NCBI RefSeq assembly: GCF_023156505.1
Contig: NZ_JALNMJ010000025.1
Location: 1-64,000 of the forward strand
Length of the DNA: 64,000 nucleotides
Direction: 5' to 3'
Source of the DNA: Roseibium sediminicola
GTDB taxonomy: Bacteria > Pseudomonadota > Alphaproteobacteria > Rhizobiales > Stappiaceae
Part shown: positions 7,633-16,036 of the stretch, piece by piece
Layout of the letters: every line of letters starts with the position of its first letter
Numbering within the stretch: the first letter of the stretch is position 1
Program-made: the position numbers and the translations under genes
The notes under the pieces: generated by a model
Told to the model about the DNA's origin: nothing
What the model saw: the letters and a program-made list of their open reading frames with translations, nothing else
Databases searched by the model: none

Positions 7633-10600
7633 CTACTCCCCGGGCTGTTGCTCCAGAGAGCGCGCGGCATCTATTTCATTGTGGAGCCGTTCCTCTTCAT
7701 GGGCCGCCGGGGTAATGAAGCGGCCGAGCAGCAGATAGGCCACCGGGGTCAGGAACAGGGTTGAGACCGTAGCCAGGCCAAGGCCGCCGACAATGACATA
7801 GCCGAGCGCGATGCGCGCTTCGGCGCCCGCGCCGCTTGCCATGATCAGCGGCACGCCGCCAACGATCGTGCAGATCATTGTCATCATCACGGGCCTCAGC
7901 CGGATATTGGCGGCATTCTCGATCGCTTCGCGAACGCCCTGGCCGCGGTCGCGCAGCTGGTTGGCGAATTCGACGATCAGGATACCGTTCTTGGCCATGA
8001 TACCGACCAGAAGCACCAGCCCGATCTGCGAATAGACATTCAGCGTCGTGCCGGTCAGCAGCATCGCGAAGACCGCGCAGGCAAGGCCCAGCGGTACGGT
8101 CGCCATGATGATGATGGCGCTGACGAAGCTCTCGAACTGGGCCGCCAGCACGAGCAGGATGATGACGATGGCAAATCCGAAGGTGCGCGTCATCGACGAA
8201 GACTGCTCGCCCAGCGTTGCCGTCTCGGCGAGCGGTACGATGCGCGCGCCCGGCGGCAGCAGCGGTTCGGCGATCCGGAGCGCTTCCGCATAGGCGCTGC
8301 CAAGCGCGAAATCCGGCGCCAGCGCCGAAGTCACGGCAACCGAACGCATCTGGTATTCGCGTTCCAGAGCCGGCGGCACCGCCTTTTCCTCAAGGCTGGC
8401 GATGGTCGACACCGGCACGAACCGTCCGTCCCCGGTCTTGATAAAAATGTTCTCCATATCGGTCGGGTCATTGATCGGGTTGGTGGTCGAGACGAATTTC
8501 ACATCATAGGCCTGGTCGTTGATGAACACCTGGCCGATCTTGCGCCCGTCGAGCATGGCCTGCATCGCGTTGCCCAGGCCGTTGATGTCGATGCCGAGAT
8601 CGGAAGCCCGTTCCCGGTCGACGGACACCGACAACTGCGGCTGGGTCGCCTCGCTGGACAGACGGACCTGACGAAAACGCGGATCCTTTTCCATCTCGGC
8701 GATGATCTTCTCGGCCGTCTCGCCAAGCTGTGCATAGGGAATGCTGCCGGCCACGGCAAATTGCAGGCCCGAGCCCGCGCCGCGAATGCCCAGGCTGTTG
8801 GGCTGGAACGCGAAGGCGCGCACGCCCGGTACATTGCGCACCAGCCCGTTGACCTCGGCGAGGATTTCCTGCTGCGAGCGAGCGCGATCTTCCCAGGGCG
8901 CCAGACGCATCACCATGAAGCCGGTGTTCTTGGAGCCTCGCGCCCCGGCAATGGAGAAGATGCTGTTGATTTCTCCGCTCTCGCGGTAGGGCTCCAGAAG
9001 CTCCTCGATGCCGCGCATCTGCTGGGAAAGGTAGTCCAAGCTGACCCCTTGCGGCGCTGAGATGCGCAGGAAGGCGAGCGACCGGTCCTCAGATGGGGTC
9101 AGTTCGGATTTCAGCGTTCCGAACAGGACACCTGCCGTCGCCGCGAACAGAAGCGAAATGGCCACGACCACAACGGGCGCGTCCAGGCACCAGTGCAGGC
9201 AGCGCCTGTAGAGGCCGCTCAGGAAGCGGCCGAACGCGCCGACGGGGCCGCTGTGTCCATTCGAGGCACCCTGCTTGCCCAGATCCGTGCCGGATTTCAG
9301 GATCCGGGAAGCCAGCATCGGACACAGGGACAGGGCCACAATCGAGGACAGGAAGACGGCAATCGCCAGAACGAAGCCGAATTCACGGAAGAGACCGCCG
9401 GTCTGCCCGGGCAGGAAGGACAGGGGTACGAAGACCGCGATCAGCGTGGCGGTCGTTGCCAGCACCGCGAAGAAGACTTCCTCCGTGCCAAGGACGGCGG
9501 CCGCGCGCGGACCGATGCCCTCGTTGCGGCGGCGGACGATGTTTTCCAGAACGACGATGGCGTCATCGACCACCAGGCCCGTCGCCAGCACCAGGGCCAG
9601 CAGAGTCAGGATGTTGATCGAGAATCCGGCCAGATAAATCGCCGCCAATGTGCCGATCAGCGCAACAGGCAGCGACACGCCCGGAATGATAGTCGCACGC
9701 CAGTCCCAGAGAAAGATATAGATGATCAGCAGCACGATGGAGACCGCTATGGCGAGTGCGATCTCGACTTCATTGATGGCGCCGTTGATGAAGATGGCGT
9801 CGTCGCTGGTGACCTCGATATTGGTGCCTTCCGGCAGGGTTTCCTGTATGCGCGCGGCGGCGGCGCGCACGCCTTTGGAAATCTCGAGCGTGTTCGACTG
9901 GGCCGAACGGATCACGCCAAGACCGATGCCGGACTTGCCGTTTGCCCGCAGCTGGGTCTGGCCGAGATCGGGCCCGAGGGTGACGGTGACAAAGTCACGG
10001 AGCCGCGCCCGGCGGTTGATGATGATGTTCTCGAAGGCTTCCGGCGAGTTGACAGCCGCGCTCGCGCGCACGATCAGGTCCTGGGTTGGGCTGGTCAGCG
10101 AACCGGCAGGCGTGTCGAAGGCCATGGAGGACAAAGCATTGGCAACATCGGCGATGGTCAGGTTAAGGCTGGCCATCTTGGCCTGGTCGATGTCGATCCG
10201 GAAAATTTTCTCGCGATCGCCATAGACCTGGACATCGGCGACACCCGGCACCGCTGCCAGGGTGTCGGAAACCTGGTCTTCCACCAGCACGGTCATGTCC
10301 TCGACCGTCATGCGGTCAGAGGTCAGCGCCAGGCGGACAACCGGCTGCGCGTTGGCATCGGCCTTGATGATACGCGAGGGATCGGCGTCTTCCGGCATGT
10401 CGTTGAGAATGCGGCCAAGCGCATCCCGCATATCCGAGGCGGCGACGTCGAGATCGACCTCGTCGGCGAATTCGACCACCACACGGCTGCGCCCGAACGA
10501 GGATGAGGAAGAGATCGCCTTGACACCCGAAACACGGGCCACCGCCCCTTCGATCAGGCCGGTCACCTCCCGGTCGATGGTCTCGGCGGAAGCGGAGCGG

Positions 10601-10776
10601 TAATCCGTGCTCACCGTGATCACGGGCCGGTCCACGTCGGGAAGCTCGCGCACCTCGATGCCGAAGATCGCGGCAATGCCGGCAACCACGATCAGCATGT
10701 TGATCACAAAGGCAAGCACCGGGCGCCGGACAAACAGGCCGGTGAACCCGAGATCCTTCAAACGATCCATTTTCAT
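7633..10776 (-). CDS. RND multidrug efflux permease (AcrB/MdtBC type)
   Basis: A 1047-residue inner-membrane proton-drug antiporter of the HAE1-like RND family: TM1 at about residues 16-36, a large periplasmic loop, TM2-6 near 330-530, a second large loop and TM7-12 at the C-terminus. The TM4 motif 'ATGLVVDDAIVVLENI' contains the paired aspartates of the proton relay, and 'FNAFTLTR-like' TM6 text is replaced by 'LCPMLASRIL'. I chose ATG 10776 (MKMDRLKDLGF), which has GAGG upstream and lies 16 bp after the adaptor stop; a longer open frame runs into the adaptor gene. It needs an outer-membrane TolC partner not present here. Substrates unknown. Confidence 0.92.
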   Translation of the reverse strand: MKMDRLKDLGFTGLFVRRPVLAFVINMLIVVAGIAAIFGIEVRELPDVDRPVITVSTDYRSASAETIDREVTGLIEGAVARVSGVKAISSSSSFGRSRVVVEFADEVDLDVAASDMRDALGRILNDMPEDADPSRIIKADANAQPVVRLALTSDRMTVEDMTVLVEDQVSDTLAAVPGVADVQVYGDREKIFRIDIDQAKMASLNLTIADVANALSSMAFDTPAGSLTSPTQDLIVRASAAVNSPEAFENIIINRRARLRDFVTVTLGPDLGQTQLRANGKSGIGLGVIRSAQSNTLEISKGVRAAAARIQETLPEGTNIEVTSDDAIFINGAINEVEIALAIAVSIVLLIIYIFLWDWRATIIPGVSLPVALIGTLAAIYLAGFSINILTLLALVLATGLVVDDAIVVLENIVRRRNEGIGPRAAAVLGTEEVFFAVLATTATLIAVFVPLSFLPGQTGGLFREFGFVLAIAVFLSSIVALSLCPMLASRILKSGTDLGKQGASNGHSGPVGAFGRFLSGLYRRCLHWCLDAPVVVVAISLLFAATAGVLFGTLKSELTPSEDRSLAFLRISAPQGVSLDYLSQQMRGIEELLEPYRESGEINSIFSIAGARGSKNTGFMVMRLAPWEDRARSQQEILAEVNGLVRNVPGVRAFAFQPNSLGIRGAGSGLQFAVAGSIPYAQLGETAEKIIAEMEKDPRFRQVRLSSEATQPQLSVSVDRERASDLGIDINGLGNAMQAMLDGRKIGQVFINDQAYDVKFVSTTNPINDPTDMENIFIKTGDGRFVPVSTIASLEEKAVPPALEREYQMRSVAVTSALAPDFALGSAYAEALRIAEPLLPPGARIVPLAETATLGEQSSSMTRTFGFAIVIILLVLAAQFESFVSAIIIMATVPLGLACAVFAMLLTGTTLNVYSQIGLVLLVGIMAKNGILIVEFANQLRDRGQGVREAIENAANIRLRPVMMTMICTIVGGVPLIMASGAGAEARIALGYVIVGGLGLATVSTLFLTPVAYLLLGRFITPAAHEEERLHNEIDAARSLEQQPGE

Positions 10777-10792
10777 GAGCGCCTCACAAAGC

Positions 10793-11971
10793 TCAGGAAC
10801 CGCTTTTGGCGGAGACCGGTTCCGGCGGCGCGTCCGCAGCCGGAGCCTGTTTGCGGTTGGCAACCGTCACGTCCGCGCCCTGGCGGACCAGATGAATGCC
10901 TTCGGTGACAACTTCGTCCGCAGGGGTCAGCGCCGCGTCGACCAGCACGCTGTCGGTGTTGCGCTGAATAATGTTGATCGGGACGCGCACGCCCTTGCCA
11001 TCGCGGACCGCCCAGACAAAGGCGCCATCGGAGCCCCATTGCACGGCGAGCGGGTCGACGGCGGGATAGTTGTCGCCAGGAAATTTCATCGACACCTGGA
11101 ACGACATGCCGGCGCGCAGCTTGTCGGCCTCATTGGGGAACCGGGCACGGACCTGAAGCGTTCGGCTGTCGATGTCGATGCGGTTGTCGACAGCACTGAT
11201 CACGCCTTCGAAGGTCTCGCCCGGGCGGGCGACCGAGGTCGCGGTGATCGGCGAGCCGACCCGGATCGCGGAGGCGTAGCGTTCCGGCACCCAGAAATCG
11301 ACCAGAACTTCGCTGCGATCGTCGATGGTGGCAATGACGGATTGCGAGGTCACGTAATTGCCGGCCGTGATCGGCAGGATGCCGACAACACCGCCGATCG
11401 GTGTCTCGATCGAGCGTCTGGACAGGGCAAGCTGCGCTTCCCGTAGTTGAAGCCTCGCATTGTCCACCGTCAATTCGGCATCGGTGACCTGGACAGCAGT
11501 GGCTGTGTTGGACTTGCGCAGCTGTTCCATGCGCTGGAGCCGGGCTTCGGCATCCTTCAGACCATTCGCCGCCCGCTCGACCGCGATCTGCTCGGCGTCG
11601 GAATCAAGCTTGGCGATGACATCGTCCGGCTTCACCGTTGCGCCGGACTGAACCAGAACCTCGGTCAGGGTACCGCTGGTATAGGGCGTGACCGCGACGG
11701 ACTGCAGCGCGGTGCTGGTGCCGATGGCGGACAGGCGGTCGTTGATGGTGATCTCGACAACCGGCGTCGTCACGACCGCTCCTTGCGGTCCGCCCCGGCG
11801 GCGCTGCGGTTTGTCGCCTTCCGAAGGCGCTGCGTCAGCAACGGCAAAATCCAGCCAGTCAATGCCCCAGGCGGACAGATAGGTATTCGCGCCGGGGTAA
11901 TAGCGAACCCAGAGACCGGCCGCGATGACCAGGACCACGAGGGTCAAAAAGAGCTGTTTCCAAATCGACAC
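10793..11971 (-). CDS. RND efflux periplasmic adaptor (membrane fusion protein)
   Basis: A 392-residue HlyD/AcrA-like adaptor linking the RND pump to an outer-membrane channel. It has one N-terminal anchor helix (about residues 5-24), a barrel-sandwich (lipoyl) half near 85-120 ('SGTLTEVLVQSGATVKPDD'), a coiled-coil hairpin at about 125-175 and a second lipoyl half ('ALSRRSIETPIGGVVG'), then beta-barrel and membrane-proximal domains. I prefer GTG at 11971, with GGAG upstream, over an in-frame ATG 48 bases earlier. It is the first gene of a two-gene operon with the permease 16 bp downstream. Confidence 0.88.
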   Translation of the reverse strand: MSIWKQLFLTLVVLVIAAGLWVRYYPGANTYLSAWGIDWLDFAVADAAPSEGDKPQRRRGGPQGAVVTTPVVEITINDRLSAIGTSTALQSVAVTPYTSGTLTEVLVQSGATVKPDDVIAKLDSDAEQIAVERAANGLKDAEARLQRMEQLRKSNTATAVQVTDAELTVDNARLQLREAQLALSRRSIETPIGGVVGILPITAGNYVTSQSVIATIDDRSEVLVDFWVPERYASAIRVGSPITATSVARPGETFEGVISAVDNRIDIDSRTLQVRARFPNEADKLRAGMSFQVSMKFPGDNYPAVDPLAVQWGSDGAFVWAVRDGKGVRVPINIIQRNTDSVLVDAALTPADEVVTEGIHLVRQGADVTVANRKQAPAADAPPEPVSAKSGS

Positions 11972-12123
11972 CGATTGCTCCACCAAGCCTGCGCAGTCGA
12001 ATCCGCGCCAGTGTGCCACCCACGATCATTGCTCTACGGCAAAACCCGTAGCCCACCAAACGATTTAGTGTCGCAAAGTGTATTGGGAAGTGCGGCCAAC
12101 GGGGAAGAATTCTACCGCCGCCG

Positions 12124-12154
12124 CCCTGAAATGCGGAATTTTCCGGTTTCAGGG
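12124..12154. other. Bulged hairpin between the sit operon and the efflux operon
   Basis: CCCTGAAA pairs with TTTCAGGG and inner CGGAA with TTCCG, leaving one bulge. There is no U-tract on either strand, so it is not a classic terminator. It sits in the 252-bp stretch upstream of the efflux genes, where I recognise nothing else. Confidence 0.35.
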
Positions 12155-12223
12155 GGCCCGGAGATGCCGAAAGCTACGTCTGGTTCCGGATCAGGGTCTT
12201 TGGCAGTCCGCTCGAACAATCAT

Positions 12224-13078
12224 TCAGTCCCCGGCCGCCTCGATCCGTCGAAGCGAGGTCTGGCGGTTAAGGATCTGCCTGCGGATGAAGGCGATCAGGA
12301 AGATCCCGGTCAGGATCAGGATGATGGTCGGTGCCGGCGCGCTGTCGAGGAAAAAACTGGCATAGGTTCCGGCCAGCATGGAGGCCATGCAGACCAGAAC
12401 GGACACCCACAACATGGAGCCGAAGGTGCGCACCAGCAGGAAGGCAATAGCGCCTGGTGCGATCAGGAGGCCGATGGCCAGGATCAGGCCCGCTGCGGAG
12501 AGCGTCGCGACAATGGTCAGGGACAGCGCCGCCAGCAGACCGTAATGCATCAGGTTGACCGGCAGGCCGGAAGCCTTTGCCTGGGCGGCGTCGAAACTGT
12601 GCAGGACCAGGTCCTTCCACTTCAGCACCAGCAGGCCGCCGACGACCATCGCGATGATCCCCGCCGTGATCAATTCATGGCGCTCGACGCCCAGCATGTT
12701 GCCGAACAGGATGTGGTCCAGATGGGCGTTGGACTCGATGGAGACGTAAAGCACGATGCCGAGCCCGAACATGCCGGAAAAGACCACACCCATGACCGTA
12801 TCCTGCTTCACCCGGCTGTTGCCGGAGAGATATCCGGTCGCCAGCGAACAGACCATGCCAGCGGCAAAAGCGCCGATCAGCAACGGAATGCCGAGAATAT
12901 AGGCGAGCACAATGCCCGGCAGGATGGCGTGGCTGACAGCGTCACCCATCAGCGCCCAGCCCTTCATGACCAGAAAGCAGGACAGCAGCGCGGTCGGAAT
13001 GGCGACGATGATGCAGATCAGGAAGGCGTTCTGCATGAAGGGAAAGCGGAACGGCAGCAGAAGCGTGTCGAGATCCAT
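12224..13078 (-). CDS. sitD: Manganese/zinc ABC transporter permease
   Basis: A 284-residue ABC-3 family membrane protein with eight or nine predicted helices. 'KGWALMGDAVSHAILPGIVLAYILG' (about residues 38-62, quoted in part) is the ABC-3 signature also present in its neighbour. With SitC it forms the heterodimeric channel of a metal importer. The start ATG overlaps the upstream gene's stop by one base, typical of a tight operon. It is the last gene of the four-gene metal operon. The Sit naming rests on operon order (A-B-C-D) and the Mur-type box; a zinc importer is the alternative. Confidence 0.88.
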   Translation of the reverse strand: MDLDTLLLPFRFPFMQNAFLICIIVAIPTALLSCFLVMKGWALMGDAVSHAILPGIVLAYILGIPLLIGAFAAGMVCSLATGYLSGNSRVKQDTVMGVVFSGMFGLGIVLYVSIESNAHLDHILFGNMLGVERHELITAGIIAMVVGGLLVLKWKDLVLHSFDAAQAKASGLPVNLMHYGLLAALSLTIVATLSAAGLILAIGLLIAPGAIAFLLVRTFGSMLWVSVLVCMASMLAGTYASFFLDSAPAPTIILILTGIFLIAFIRRQILNRQTSLRRIEAAGD

Positions 13079-13956
13079 CAGAGTGCCTCCCCTTGTGCCG
13101 CCGGCCCCTTGCGCAACGCTTCGGCGGCCTTGCGGCGGGCGGCCAGGAGGCCGTGTTTCGGAGCCAGCAGGAAAGTCATCAGGAAGATCAGCGTTTGCAG
13201 GGTGACGATGATGCCGCCGGTGGCGCCATCAAGGAAATAACTCGCATAGGCCCCCAGGAAACTCGTCAGCGCGCCGATGGCGACGGAAAGCGCGATCAGA
13301 CGCGGAAAGCGGTCGCAGATCAGATAGGCGGTCGCGCCCGGGGTCACCACCATGGCGATGACCAGAAAGGCACCGACTGTCTGCATGGCCGCGACAACGG
13401 AGGCTGACAGCAGCACGAAGAAGATCGCTTTCAGCAGCCCTGGTTTCAGGCCGATTGTGCGCGCGTGGTTCTCATCGAAGAAGGTGACCATCAGGTCCTT
13501 CCATTTGGCGAGCAGGATCGCCAGCGAGACAAAACCGATAATGGCGAGCTGCAGCGTGTCCTCCGGCGTGATCGCCAGAATGTTGCCCATGGTGATGGTC
13601 TGGATGGAGACCGACATCGGATTGACGGAGACGATGAACAGGCCAAGGCCAAAAAAGGACGTGAAAATCAGGCCGATGATCACGTCGACCTTGAGACCGG
13701 AGCGTTCGGACAGGAACAGCATGGCGCCGGCCGCCATCCCGCCGGCGATGAAGGCGCCAAGCGAAAACGGCAGCCCCAGAATATAGGCCCCGGCAACGCC
13801 GGGAACGACGGAATGGGACAGGGCATCGCCGATCAGCGACCAGCCCTTCAACATCAGGTAGGCGGAGAGAAAGGCGCAAACGCCGCCAACGAGGGCGGAC
13901 ACCCACATAGCGTTGGTCATGTAGTTGTAGGTGAAAGGCTCCAGAAGCACGTCCAT
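13078..13956 (-). CDS. sitC: Manganese/zinc ABC transporter permease
   Basis: A 292-residue ABC-3 permease paralogous to the next gene, with the same early signature ('KGWSLIGDALSHSVVPG', about residues 38-54) and eight to nine helices. The C-terminal tail is charged (ARRKAAEALRKG) and cytoplasmic. One-base stop-start overlaps with both neighbours show translational coupling through the operon. Role: half of the metal channel energised by SitB. Confidence 0.88.
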   Translation of the reverse strand: MDVLLEPFTYNYMTNAMWVSALVGGVCAFLSAYLMLKGWSLIGDALSHSVVPGVAGAYILGLPFSLGAFIAGGMAAGAMLFLSERSGLKVDVIIGLIFTSFFGLGLFIVSVNPMSVSIQTITMGNILAITPEDTLQLAIIGFVSLAILLAKWKDLMVTFFDENHARTIGLKPGLLKAIFFVLLSASVVAAMQTVGAFLVIAMVVTPGATAYLICDRFPRLIALSVAIGALTSFLGAYASYFLDGATGGIIVTLQTLIFLMTFLLAPKHGLLAARRKAAEALRKGPAAQGEAL

Positions 13957-14891
13957 TATTTGTCGGCCTCTTCCGGCACACCTTCGCCGTCGCCGGGTGC
14001 CACCGTGCTGGTCTGAACCTTATCGCCATATTGCACAAAGGGCCGTTCGTCGTCGGTCAGGATGGTGACCGTGCGCTGGTCGCCATCGGTGTGCAGGGTC
14101 TGGTCGGAAATGGTGAAATGGCGCAGGACACCGCCAAAGGCCTTTTCCAGATTGTCACGGGTGAAGGTGGTTTCCGTCGGGCCGTAATCGAGCACCGTGC
14201 CCTTGACCAGCACCGTCCGGTCGCAGAATTCCGGGACGGAACCGAGATTGTGGGTCGAGACCAGCATTACCCGGCCTTCGTCCCTGAGTTCCTTCAAAAG
14301 GGCGACGATCTGTTCCTCGGTCTTCACATCCACTCCGGTGAAGGGCTCGTCCAAGAGGATCACCTGTCCGTCCTGGGCGAGCGACCGTGCCAGAAAAACC
14401 CGCTTGCGCTGGCCGCCCGAAAGCTCGCCGATCTGCCGATGGCGGAAGTCCTGCATGTTGACGCGCCGGAGCGCCTCTTCGACGGCTTCGTGATCCGCTT
14501 TTTTCGGCCTGCGCAGGAATCCCATTTGGCCGTATCGGCCCATCATGACGACATCTTCGACCAGCACCGGGAAGGACCAGTCGACCTCTTCCGACTGGGG
14601 CACATAGGCGACCAGGTTCTTGCGGAGCGCCTCCTTGACCGGAAGACCGAGGATCCGGATCCGGCCCTTGGCTGCCGGCACAAAGCCCATGATCGCCTTG
14701 AAGAGGGTCGACTTGCCGGCACCGTTGACGCCGACCAGCGCGGTCACCGTGCCGCGCGGAATGGTAAAACTGGCGTTCCACAGGGCCGTGTGACCGTTCC
14801 GGTAGGTTACGGTCACGTCTTCGGCGGACAGGCCACCGTCATCCGCTTGGGCGGTCATGTCCATTTCCGCATCCCTGACTAACTGCAGCAT
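13956..14891 (-). CDS. sitB: Manganese/zinc ABC transporter ATP-binding protein
   Basis: A 311-residue ABC ATPase with Walker A 'GVNGAGKST' (about residues 54-62), signature 'LSGGQRKR' and Walker B 'VILLDEPF', followed by the H-loop 'VSTHNLG'. It has an extra C-terminal tail of about 60 residues ending in an acidic, low-complexity segment, longer than the usual 250-residue metal ATPases. Start ATG 14891 has AGGCGAGG before it; an ATG at MDMTAQ, 27 bases downstream, is also possible. It follows the binding-protein gene after 88 bp and overlaps sitC by one base. Confidence 0.9.
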   Translation of the reverse strand: MLQLVRDAEMDMTAQADDGGLSAEDVTVTYRNGHTALWNASFTIPRGTVTALVGVNGAGKSTLFKAIMGFVPAAKGRIRILGLPVKEALRKNLVAYVPQSEEVDWSFPVLVEDVVMMGRYGQMGFLRRPKKADHEAVEEALRRVNMQDFRHRQIGELSGGQRKRVFLARSLAQDGQVILLDEPFTGVDVKTEEQIVALLKELRDEGRVMLVSTHNLGSVPEFCDRTVLVKGTVLDYGPTETTFTRDNLEKAFGGVLRHFTISDQTLHTDGDQRTVTILTDDERPFVQYGDKVQTSTVAPGDGEGVPEEADK

Positions 14892-14979
14892 CGGCCTCGC
14901 CTATTAAAATGCACAATTCACGCGTTCACAATCGCTGCTCTGCAGCGCATGCCATCAGGTCGAGAAGGTCCGGACCCAT

Positions 14980-15888
14980 TCAGTCCGTCGCGGACTTCAA
15001 TCCTTCCGCGACCGTGCCGGAGGTCACCTTCAGGAGATCCAGGTAGGTCGGCACCGGGCCGTCGGCCTCGCTTAAGGAATCGACATAGAGCTCGCCGCCG
15101 TAGCTGGCACCCGTTTCGCGCGCGACCTGCTTGGCGGGCGCGGTGTTGACCGTGCTCTCGCAGAACACGACCGGGATCTCATTGTCTCTTACGCCGTCAA
15201 TCACGGAGCGGACCTGTTGCGGCGTACCGACCTGATCGGCATTCATCGGCCACAGATAGAGTTCCTTCATGCCGAAATCGCGCGCAAGGTAGCTGAAGGC
15301 GCCTTCACAGGTCACCAGCCAGCGCCGGTCTTCCGGGATTTCGGCGACCGCCTGGCGCAGGGGTTCAATGGTGGCCCTGAGCATTTCCTTATAGGCGTCT
15401 GCGTTCTGCTCATAGACCGATGCATTGTCCGGATCGTGTTTAGCAAATGCCTTTTCGATGTTGTCGATATAGATCAGCGCATTGTCGAGGCCCATCCAGG
15501 CATGGGGATTGGGCTTGCCCTGATAGGAGCCCGAGCTGATCGCAATCGGATCGATGCCGTCGGTCAGGGTCGCAGACGGCACGTCGCCCAGGTTGGACAG
15601 GAACTGTTCGAACCACAGCTCCAGGTTCATGCCGTTCCACAGGATCAGATCCGCGTCGGATGCCCGGACAATGTCCTGAGGTGTCGGCTGATAGCCATGG
15701 ATCTCCGCGCCCGGCTTGGTGATGGACACCACCTCGGCGGCATCGCCGGCGACATTCTGGGCAATATCGGCGAGTACGGTGAAGGTGGTGACCACCTTCA
15801 TCTTGTCCGCAGCGAGTGCAGCCGAGGACAGACCCGCGGCAAGCGCCGTGAGAGAAGCAGTCAGAACCAGTTTTTTGAGCATCACCAT
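14980..15888 (-). CDS. sitA: Manganese/zinc ABC transporter substrate-binding protein
   Basis: A 302-residue cluster A-I metal-binding protein with a signal peptide (to about residue 26, ending AALA). Expected metal ligands are visible: His in 'AEIHGYQPTPQD', His in 'KPNPHAWMGLDN', and a carboxylate-rich C-terminal part ('FCESTVNTAPAKQ', 'GGELYVDSLS'). There is no long His-rich loop of the ZnuA kind, which favours manganese. I placed the start at ATG 15888 (MVMLKKL); a second ATG lies 6 bases in. The promoter carries two Mur-like boxes. First gene of the sitABCD operon. Confidence 0.9.
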   Translation of the reverse strand: MVMLKKLVLTASLTALAAGLSSAALAADKMKVVTTFTVLADIAQNVAGDAAEVVSITKPGAEIHGYQPTPQDIVRASDADLILWNGMNLELWFEQFLSNLGDVPSATLTDGIDPIAISSGSYQGKPNPHAWMGLDNALIYIDNIEKAFAKHDPDNASVYEQNADAYKEMLRATIEPLRQAVAEIPEDRRWLVTCEGAFSYLARDFGMKELYLWPMNADQVGTPQQVRSVIDGVRDNEIPVVFCESTVNTAPAKQVARETGASYGGELYVDSLSEADGPVPTYLDLLKVTSGTVAEGLKSATD

Positions 15889-15917
15889 GTCCGGGTAAGA
15901 GGTTATCTTCCTGCAAG

Positions 15918-15967
15918 TGATATTGCAAATCATTTGCAACTGTCAAGCCAGTTGCGAATGAGTTGCA
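15918..15967 (-). promoter_or_regulatory. sitA promoter with tandem Mur/Fur-type boxes
   Basis: On the minus strand TTGACA (15946-15941) is followed after 17 bases by ATATCA. The spacer is occupied by TTGCAAATCATTTGCAA (15923-15939), a perfect 8+8 palindrome around one base. A second, imperfect copy lies just upstream (15952-15967, TGCAACTCATTCGCAA on the minus strand). The sequence matches the style of the manganese-responsive Mur boxes of alphaproteobacteria; Zur is less likely. Repression by metal-loaded Mur is inferred. Confidence 0.72.
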
Positions 15968-16036
15968 GTTTCATGAGAGCTAAAAAATTGCCCGTTCAGG
16001 GGCGGGTCGAGGCACATCCGAGAAATTTGAGCAAAG

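Noticed and set aside
9193-10506. 437-residue plus-strand frame antisense to the RND permease
   Set aside because: Gln/Arg/Asp-rich shadow of the GC-rich permease gene; no ribosome binding site or domain.
11447-13240. 597-residue plus-strand frame across the adaptor and metal permease genes
   Set aside because: Composition is the antisense shadow type, and it crosses two well-supported minus-strand genes and an intergenic region.
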